From Xanthobacteraceae bacterium (GTDB taxonomy: Bacteria; Pseudomonadota; Alphaproteobacteria; Rhizobiales; Xanthobacteraceae): a stretch of 12,225 nt of DNA. Both the position numbers and the translations under genes were made by a program. The first letter of the stretch is position 1. Each line of letters begins with the position of its first letter. The notes below the pieces were generated by a model. The model was not told the DNA's origin. It saw only the letters and a list, made by a program, of their open reading frames with translations, and searched no databases. Of the stretch, positions 7,242-12,225 are shown piece by piece. The stretch lies in assembly GCA_030037185.1 (NCBI GenBank), contig JASHRR010000674.1, positions 1 through 12,225 on the forward strand, read 5' to 3'.

Positions 7242-9122
7242 TCAAAAGTGAAACCTCACGATCTGCATCCAGCCACCGAATCTATTGGACGATGGCGGAG
7301 AATCGACCTGTACGGTCGCAGTCAGCCCGGCTGCCAATCGCACACCGGCCGGCACATTGTCGATGTGAATGCGCACTGGAATTCGCTGCGACAAACGCAC
7401 CCAGGTGAAGATCGGATTGACGTTTGCGACGCCTTGCCCGTTGGGTTGGGCGTTGGCAACGTTGATGGCGCGGGCGATGCTCGCCACATGGCCGTGGAGA
7501 ATCTGATTATAGCCCATCAGCCTGATGCTGGCCTGATGGCCTTCGCGGATTGAGCCCAGGCTCGTCTCCTCGAAATAGGCGTCCACCCAGAATGAATCAG
7601 CATCGACGAGGGAGATCTTGTTCGCCCCGACAGTCGCATAGTCGCCCCGCTGAGCCAGAAGATTTGTGACCCAACCATTTACCGGCGAACGGATCTCCGT
7701 GCGTTTCAGGTTAACGCGGGCCTGATCCAGATTTGCCATAGCCTGTCGATATTGCGCTTGGGCAACCACGGCGCTGGTCGCAAAGTTCTGCTTTTCCTCT
7801 TCCGCCGCCGCCATGGGGGTGAGCTTACGTCGACGTTCAGCCTGTATCAGCGAATTTTTGACATTGGCCTGCGCCTGCTGCAACGCAGCCTCGGCAAGGC
7901 TCACCGCGATCTTATAGTCGGTCGGATCGATTCCCATGAGCAGGTCGCCTCTGTGGACAAACTGGTTGTCCGCGACCGGCAGATCGACGATGCGTCCGGC
8001 GACCTCCGGCGCCAGCGTAACAACGTAGACGCGTACAGTACCGTCGCGCGTCCAGGGTGAGCCCATGTAGGCGTCCCACGCCGCCCACCCGAGCCCCACA
8101 GCAAGCGCCACCGCGACGCACGTGATCAGCATGCGCAGGACGAGCGGGCGCCGAGGTGGTGGCGAACGGAACCTCGCAATCTGCTTATCGGCTTCGCTCG
8201 TTTCCAGCGGCGGTTGGGCTTTGGTCGGCAACCCAGCTCCGGCCGTTTTCGCGGGCGGTTCTTGATCGCAGGAGGGCAGTGGCTGTGACGGCGCTGCGTC
8301 GGCTTCCTGCCTCCCCGCTTCGCCTTCGGGCAGTTCCTGCCACGACCCTCCAGCCGCCGAGAGCCGCTCGAGAAATGGCGCCGCAGGGGGCCCCTGCCTG
8401 CCGGCCTCCCCTTCGAGCACTTCTTCGCCGGTGGAGCGCGGTAGTGGCGATGGCGCTGCAGCGGCAACCTCCTGGCCGCCGCCGATCTCCCTCTCGGCCG
8501 GCTCTGGGCCTGTCGATGGCTGCGACGGCGTTGCGCCAGCCTCCTGCCTGCCCGGTTTGCCTTCGGGCAGTTCTTGGCTAGTGAGCGCCGGTGGCGTTGA
8601 CGGCGCTGCGTCGGCCTCCTGCCTCCCCGCCTCCCTTCCGGGCAGTTCTTGGCCGCTGGAGCGCGGTGGCGGCGATGGCGCTGCAGCCGTAGTGTCGCGG
8701 CCGCCCGCACCGGCGGCGTCACGCAAGGCTGAGTCTGTTCCAGTGAGCCGCGATGGCCGAGATGGCGCTGCAGCGGCCTCCTGCGTGCCAGCGTCGCCTT
8801 CGGTTTGGCCGATCGAAGATGGCGGCTGCAATGGCGTTGCAGCGCCAGCGTCTTGGCGGCTGCCGATCTCCCCCTCGCCCGGTTCTGGGCCGATCGAGGA
8901 CGGTGGCTGCAACTGTCCTGCAGCGGCCTCTTGCCTCCCCGTTTCGCCTTCGGGTAGTGGCTGGCCAGTGGGACGCGGTTCCGGCGGCGATTGGGCTTCG
9001 CTCGGCCACTCGGCTACGGCCGTTTCCGGCACCGGTTGGCCTTCAGCCGGCGACTCGGCTGCGCCCGATTCCAGCGGCGGTTGGGATCCTTCCGGCAAGG
9101 GACGCCTCGGGCTCCAGGCCAA
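7242..9122 (-). CDS. HlyD/AaeA-type efflux adaptor with long repeat-rich N-terminal extension
   Basis: Periplasmic adaptor bridging the FUSC inner-membrane pump and the outer-membrane channel. The core, residues 331-626, is typical: transmembrane anchor (LITCVAVALAVGLGWAAW); SPWTRDGTVR and APEVAGRIVDLPVADNQFV with GDLLMGIDP (first half of the lipoyl-like domain); a coiled coil (about 400-475); RSPVNGWVTN (second half); WVDAYFEETSLGSIREG (beta-barrel); and a VRIHIDNVPAG end. A normal AaeA-like protein is about 300 residues and could start at the ATG at 8130-8132, but no good binding site precedes it. The frame stays open a further 330 codons to a TTG at 9122 and encodes about ten Pro/Glu/Ala-rich repeats plus a basic juxtamembrane segment (SPPPRRPLVLR), which would lie in the cytoplasm. 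Whether the extension is translated is unproven, because the opposite strand is also open over part of it. The core call is secure; the start is uncertain. Confidence 0.88.
   Translation of the reverse strand: MAWSPRRPLPEGSQPPLESGAAESPAEGQPVPETAVAEWPSEAQSPPEPRPTGQPLPEGETGRQEAAAGQLQPPSSIGPEPGEGEIGSRQDAGAATPLQPPSSIGQTEGDAGTQEAAAAPSRPSRLTGTDSALRDAAGAGGRDTTAAAPSPPPRSSGQELPGREAGRQEADAAPSTPPALTSQELPEGKPGRQEAGATPSQPSTGPEPAEREIGGGQEVAAAAPSPLPRSTGEEVLEGEAGRQGPPAAPFLERLSAAGGSWQELPEGEAGRQEADAAPSQPLPSCDQEPPAKTAGAGLPTKAQPPLETSEADKQIARFRSPPPRRPLVLRMLITCVAVALAVGLGWAAWDAYMGSPWTRDGTVRVYVVTLAPEVAGRIVDLPVADNQFVHRGDLLMGIDPTDYKIAVSLAEAALQQAQANVKNSLIQAERRRKLTPMAAAEEEKQNFATSAVVAQAQYRQAMANLDQARVNLKRTEIRSPVNGWVTNLLAQRGDYATVGANKISLVDADSFWVDAYFEETSLGSIREGHQASIRLMGYNQILHGHVASIARAINVANAQPNGQGVANVNPIFTWVRLSQRIPVRIHIDNVPAGVRLAAGLTATVQVDSPPSSNRFGGWMQIVRFHF
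8196..8966. repeat. about ten degenerate tandem repeats, roughly 78 bp each, in the adaptor frame
   Basis: Read on the minus strand, the adaptor frame shows units of about 24-29 residues around a consensus GQELPEGEAGRQEADAAPS followed by a proline-containing spacer. Clear copies begin GQPLPEGETGRQEAAAG, GQELPGREAGRQEADAAPS, SQELPEGKPGRQEAGATPS and WQELPEGEAGRQEADAAPS. The DNA shows the same thing as recurring CTGCCTCCCCGCTTCGCCTT-like blocks near 8318, 8543, 8620 and 8935. Copies have diverged, but the frame is kept open throughout and unit lengths stay multiples of three, which favours a coding repeat. The repeats are acidic and proline-rich and probably disordered. Confidence 0.8.
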
Positions 9123-9171
9123 ATTTGACGATGATTATGCGGGCGACATACTGCAGGACATAGTTGGCATC

Positions 9172-9207
9172 CCGGTGAGCACGAGGTATCCGGTGAGCAC
9201 GAGGTAT
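9172..9207. repeat. perfect 18-bp tandem duplication
   Basis: CCGGTGAGCACGAGGTAT occurs twice head to tail (9172-9189 and 9190-9207) in the intergenic gap between the DUF1656 gene and the adaptor frame. Being exact, it is a recent slippage or duplication event. No function is evident. If the adaptor frame were translated from further upstream it would add six codons. Confidence 0.9.
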
Positions 9208-9356
9208 TGGGAACGTGTGCCGCAACCGGGTGCGACACGGATCTGCCTGCTAAGGCCATTCACGGGCCTCCGCTATCGCCTCGCCCTAGCTGGTGGTCAA
9301 GGGCCACATCTATAACTTTTCGGATTTCCCGATGTCCACTTTTGGCTGAACACCCC

Positions 9357-9575
9357 TCAGCCCCCAGCAAGCAGCACCATCGATGACAACACGATCAGGT
9401 AAAGCGCGAACACGAACAGAGCCGGGTGCCAGACGTCGCGTAATAACCCGAAACGGACGGCGACCCGACGCAGCGCGATCGTGACTAACCAGGCGGCGAC
9501 CAGCATCAACGAAATCGGCGCGACATAGACGCCGAACAGATTAGTTTCGGTGAACCTCATCTGTTGCTCTACCAT
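9357..9575 (-). CDS. DUF1656 small membrane protein (AaeX-like)
   Basis: A 72-residue protein with two transmembrane helices: about residues 15-35 (VYVAPISLMLVAAWLVTIAL) and 50-70 (ALFVFALYLIVLSSMVLLAG). The N-terminal ETNLFGVYVAPI and a central basic loop ending DVWHPALF are the hallmarks of DUF1656/AaeX proteins, which are encoded between FUSC transporters and HlyD adaptors. Their exact role is unknown; they are presumed to assist the exporter in the inner membrane. The gene overlaps the FUSC stop by 35 bases, or by 20 if the second ATG (9558-9560, giving MRFTETNLF) is used; the second fits the usual length of about 67 residues and has a GAG eight bases upstream. The overlap implies translational coupling with the transporter. 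Confidence 0.88.
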   Translation of the reverse strand: MVEQQMRFTETNLFGVYVAPISLMLVAAWLVTIALRRVAVRFGLLRDVWHPALFVFALYLIVLSSMVLLAGG

Positions 9576-11655
9576 CGAAATAGTTGGCGTGTTGGGTCAG
9601 CGTCTCCGATAATACGAGAATGCCGCCACGCGCCCGCAGGACGGTTTGCGTCAACGGCCCGGCGCCGCCACGAGTGGCGAGTGCTGCATCGAGGTGGCCG
9701 AGATGTGCGATTGCGCTCGCGCTGTGGCCCCGCGCTACCGCCGCCAGCGCCGGGGCGAGATCAGCGCCGAGGCCGAGCCGGTGCGTGATGTGGCGGAGCC
9801 GGATGATCTCGCTACCGACCGCCAGCGCGGCCATGAGCTGGGCGCGCTGCAGCGGCGTCGCCGCGTCCGGCATCGCCGAGAACCGGCCGTAGATATGGCC
9901 CTCCCAATCGCCGGTCGCACGCCCCATCGCCAGGCGGCGCAGATCCCGCAAGGTCAACGCCAAGAGCCGGAACGTGCGGAAGGCCGGCGACAATGGCGGC
10001 AATAGACGAAATGACAGCGCCGCGGTGCTGCTGCCAGCGACGATCGCCAACGCTGCGTTATAAAACTGCACAGTGTCGTAACCCATGGGATTCGCCGGTG
10101 CGAGGAGCGGTATGAAGAGCAACGTCATTCCAGCGAACATCGTCTGCAAGGGTTGCCGGGTATGCGCCAATAGAGCGCCGATCGCTGCTAGGCAAGGGCC
10201 TATGACGAGGCTGAAGCCGACAAAGGTCTCGGTCCCTAGTCCTGGCAGCACCGCAAAGGCGATGATCGCCGTGAGAACCACGTCGAGGACGGCGCTCACC
10301 GTCAAGAACACCGCGGCCGTGTAAGCTTGATCAGCTTGCGGCGCGAACAGTATGACGACGATCGCGGCGAAAGTTATGGCCCCGGCGCCGTTTGGCCAAA
10401 CGCTAACAATCCAGAATAGCGTGACAGCACCGATCACGACGAGGGTACGTCCGGCATCGATCAGAGCCGGCAGCCAATCGGGCACGTGCAGCCGGACGAC
10501 GCCGCGACTGCGCGGGACAGGCCAAGCGGGGTGATCAACAAGCAAAGCAAGACCGTCGAGCACATGCGTCATGCCCGCCAGCAATTCGGCCGCCTTGTCG
10601 GTGAGCAGGCGCAGCGACGGCGAGCCGACCGGCAGTGTGATCAACCGCTGTATGGTCCTATCGAAAGTCCGGTGCAGACTAGTCGGGTCGGCGATCCAGC
10701 GCGCCGGCTCGCCATGTTCCAGCAGCGATCGCAGCTCCTGCGGCAGGCTTTGCAGGATGACGGCCGCTTCTTGCCGGGCGGCGTCATGTGGCAGCCGGAC
10801 CAGGTGATTTGCCACCGCGCGCCAGCCCGCCAAGGCAGCGAACAAGCCGTCCACCGCCCTTTGCAATACCGGCGAACGATAGCGCAGGCGCGAGGATTCC
10901 CCGATCGATTGATCAATGATCGGCTCGAGAGCAATGACCCGGCGGATGAACTCGCGCCGCACCGGCTGCGTGTCGGGAAGTTCGGGCCCGGCCATCACCA
11001 ACGTACTGGTGAACCGGCTCATGATCTCGGCACACAGCTTCGCCAACAGCGAGGCCAACCGGCGCGGGGCGCCGCCGAGATCTGTCCCGGCGAGAACGAC
11101 GCCGGCACAGACAATGCCAATGCAGACTTCAGTGGCCCGCGTGACGGCAATGAGGAAGGCTGCGTCTGCATTCACTCCACCGGTGGCGCCTAGCAGGTCG
11201 CCGGCGACGATCGCCACGGTATACCCGGCTAGCGCGGCCGCATAGGACGCGAAGTTGCGTAACAAAGTAGCTACGAAGGAGCAGGCCGCCCCCCACAATG
11301 CCAGACCGCCGAGAAACAGGGCACGATCTTGCGGGAAGCACGCTACCAGAACCACGCTCATCACAGCACCGACGAGGGTACCGATCAAACGGAACCAGCC
11401 CTTGCGCAACGACGCACCGAGCTGCGGCTGACAGACGATTGCCGCCGAGGTGCCGGCCCAAAACGCGTTATCGAGCTCGAGCCAGAAAGCGACATAGAGG
11501 GCGAGACAGACTGAAGCCCACAACCGCAGGCCAAAGGCTAAAGTGGAAAGCGCACCTCCGGCCGGCCTCGCCAGGCGCCCGACTAGAGGCACGCGCGTCC
11601 GACCTTCGAAAGGCGCGGGCAACGAAAATTCAGTTGAGCGAGCGACTGGCGGCAT
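9541..11655 (-). CDS. FUSC-family inner-membrane efflux transporter (AaeB-like)
   Basis: A 704-residue transporter of the aromatic acid exporter / fusaric-acid-resistance family, the pump of the tripartite system. Layout: an N-terminal membrane domain, roughly residues 38-190, with several helices (LWASVCLALYVAFW, YAAALAGYTVAIVAG, VCIGIVCAGVVLAG); the family-typical FWAGTSAAIVCQPQLGASLR and ATEVCIGI; a soluble helical middle, roughly 195-395; a second membrane domain, roughly 400-555 (VVIGAVTLFWIVSVWP, AAIVVILFAPQ, AFAVLPGLGTETF, FAGMTLLFIPLLAP); and a cytosolic tail. The duplicated membrane domain and length are normal for full-length FUSC. The ATG at 11653-11655 has no clear ribosome binding site, but the resulting N-terminus leads straight into the first helix. 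It is first in the locus and followed by an overlapping DUF1656 gene. Likely substrates are hydroxybenzoic or cinnamic acids or related toxic anions; the substrate is inferred from family only. Confidence 0.94.
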   Translation of the reverse strand: MPPVARSTEFSLPAPFEGRTRVPLVGRLARPAGGALSTLAFGLRLWASVCLALYVAFWLELDNAFWAGTSAAIVCQPQLGASLRKGWFRLIGTLVGAVMSVVLVACFPQDRALFLGGLALWGAACSFVATLLRNFASYAAALAGYTVAIVAGDLLGATGGVNADAAFLIAVTRATEVCIGIVCAGVVLAGTDLGGAPRRLASLLAKLCAEIMSRFTSTLVMAGPELPDTQPVRREFIRRVIALEPIIDQSIGESSRLRYRSPVLQRAVDGLFAALAGWRAVANHLVRLPHDAARQEAAVILQSLPQELRSLLEHGEPARWIADPTSLHRTFDRTIQRLITLPVGSPSLRLLTDKAAELLAGMTHVLDGLALLVDHPAWPVPRSRGVVRLHVPDWLPALIDAGRTLVVIGAVTLFWIVSVWPNGAGAITFAAIVVILFAPQADQAYTAAVFLTVSAVLDVVLTAIIAFAVLPGLGTETFVGFSLVIGPCLAAIGALLAHTRQPLQTMFAGMTLLFIPLLAPANPMGYDTVQFYNAALAIVAGSSTAALSFRLLPPLSPAFRTFRLLALTLRDLRRLAMGRATGDWEGHIYGRFSAMPDAATPLQRAQLMAALAVGSEIIRLRHITHRLGLGADLAPALAAVARGHSASAIAHLGHLDAALATRGGAGPLTQTVLRARGGILVLSETLTQHANYFDGRATDEVHRN

Positions 11656-11736
11656 CGGGGTTGCGGATAACGCGGCCCGGTCATGCGTTGTTCCGCTTAA
11701 AGTTACTGTTTATTTGCTGGTCAGCTCAGGCTCGGT

Positions 11737-11808
11737 GGGCCTAAAGGCCCGCTCGTCTCGCGGCAATAAGCTGAGCCAGCCGAGTTTAAGCTTTTGGGCT
11801 AAAAGCCC
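11737..11808. promoter_or_regulatory. pair of similar small hairpins upstream of the efflux locus
   Basis: Two short inverted repeats of related sequence lie 46 bases apart: GGGCCTAAAGGCCC (11737-11750) and GGGCTAAAAGCCC (11796-11808). They lie 80-155 bases upstream of the transporter start, where an operator or leader structure would be expected. On the minus strand the second is followed by AAAAG, not T, so it is no intrinsic terminator. Similarity between the two suggests repeated binding sites, but this is speculative. Confidence 0.3.
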
Positions 11809-11851
11809 GGTTTCAGACCCGCAAAAAGGCGTGACCTTCATCGCCCAGAAG

Positions 11852-12190
11852 TCAGTGGTCCTGGCAGCAGATGCCAGGGCCAACGATTACCAATGGCCTG
11901 CCGGAGGCGCGTGGGGAAGGCAGGTTTTGGCTGCCAGCGAGGCAATACGAGCCGGAAACGGTCGTCTGTCCGTTGCGCGACGTTGCGGCGAAATAGGCTG
12001 GGGAAACAGGCGACAGACAGGTCGCATTCTTTGGTCCGATGCATTGCATGGGGTAAGTTGTGGCTCCTGATATATAGGTCGCTGCAGCGGGATCAAACTT
12101 CGCCTTGCATGCCGGCAAGTTGTCGATAACGCCGTGTGCGACTCCGTCGAGTGCATCGCAGGCTTGCAGCAAGGCCGTTTCTAGAAGGGC
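11852..12190 (-). pseudogene. tannase / feruloyl esterase remnant
   Basis: Tannase-family enzymes hydrolyse gallate or ferulate esters. The minus-strand frame begins QACDALDGVAHGVIDN and continues LPACKAKFDPAAATY, with cysteines at two further family-like positions and CLSP near 12008. This is the calcium-loop region of the family (C-D-x-x-D-G-x-x-D-G-x-I) and the Cys-rich lid after it. The third calcium-ligand Asp is replaced by His here. An in-frame TAG at 12191-12193 cuts the frame just upstream, and beyond CLSP the downstream codons no longer resemble the family. The serine nucleophile and catalytic Asp/His parts are not visible in the window. I judge it a decayed fragment. A gene continuing beyond the right edge in another frame cannot be excluded. 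Confidence 0.6.
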
Positions 12191-12198
12191 CTAGTACC

Positions 12199-12222
12199 AC
12201 TGACTCATAAACCTGAGTCAGT
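12199..12222. repeat. perfect 9-bp inverted repeat
   Basis: ACTGACTCA (12199-12207) is followed, after TAAACC, by its exact complement TGAGTCAGT (12214-12222). It lies within or next to the tannase remnant, right after its premature stop. It could be an operator, a small hairpin, or part of a mobile-element end whose rest lies outside the window. The CTCATAA core looks like an anticodon loop, but the arms do not fit a tRNA. Confidence 0.75.
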
Positions 12223-12225
12223 TCG

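Noticed and set aside
8431..9315. Plus-strand frame of 294 codons opposite the adaptor
   Set aside because: It is the reverse of the in-phase repeat block; the minus-strand frame leads directly into a clear HlyD core and is the better coding choice.
10486..11193. Plus-strand frame of 235 codons
   Set aside because: Fully inside the FUSC transporter gene on the other strand; a shadow with no family features.
12195..12225. Possible tRNA-Met anticodon arm (CTCATAA) at the right edge
   Set aside because: The flanking arms do not form an anticodon stem and no D-arm or acceptor sequence precedes it; it is explained by the 9-bp inverted repeat.

Overview
The window looks like an accessory stretch of a high-GC alphaproteobacterial chromosome, probably Rhizobiales and perhaps Bradyrhizobium-like. 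That placement is inferred from base composition and gene style, not from any marker gene. No rRNA, tRNA, CRISPR array or intact insertion sequence was seen.

Left third (1-4074): mostly non-coding or decayed DNA. The only convincing intact gene is a small membrane-anchored hypothetical protein on the minus strand (1319-1840). Around it lie broken remnants of metabolic genes: the 3' part of an SMP-30/gluconolactonase-like gene (about 2060-2466, minus), a probable cupin C-terminus (about 2788-2934, minus) and the 3' part of a pyruvate oxidase / pyruvate:quinone dehydrogenase (PoxB-type) gene with several frameshifts (3252-3787, plus). All three keep only their C-terminal ends.

Middle (4075-4779, plus): one intact, lower-GC gene for a stand-alone class III nucleotidyl cyclase. 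Both metal-binding aspartates are present. The catalytic arginine position is lysine and the usual purine-selecting position is leucine. Size, layout and the tryptophan-rich C-terminus suggest the PycC-like cyclases of Pycsar anti-phage systems, but no effector gene is visible beside it. It is the most interesting gene here.

Right two thirds (4967-11655, all minus): a tripartite efflux locus. In transcription order it encodes a FUSC/AaeB-type inner-membrane transporter, an AaeX-like DUF1656 small membrane protein overlapping its 3' end, an HlyD/AaeA-type periplasmic adaptor and, after a gap, a NodT/OprM-type outer-membrane lipoprotein channel. Together they would form an inner membrane-periplasm-outer membrane export path, probably for aromatic carboxylic acids or similar organic anions. 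The adaptor frame carries an unusual N-terminal extension of about 330 residues built of some ten Pro/Glu/Ala-rich repeats of about 26 residues. No regulator gene is in the window.

Right edge (11656-12225): the intergenic region upstream of the efflux locus holds two small hairpins. A tannase/feruloyl-esterase remnant (minus) follows, interrupted by a stop, with a perfect 9-bp inverted repeat at the edge. A lost phenolic-ester hydrolase next to a putative aromatic-acid exporter is suggestive, but the link is inference.
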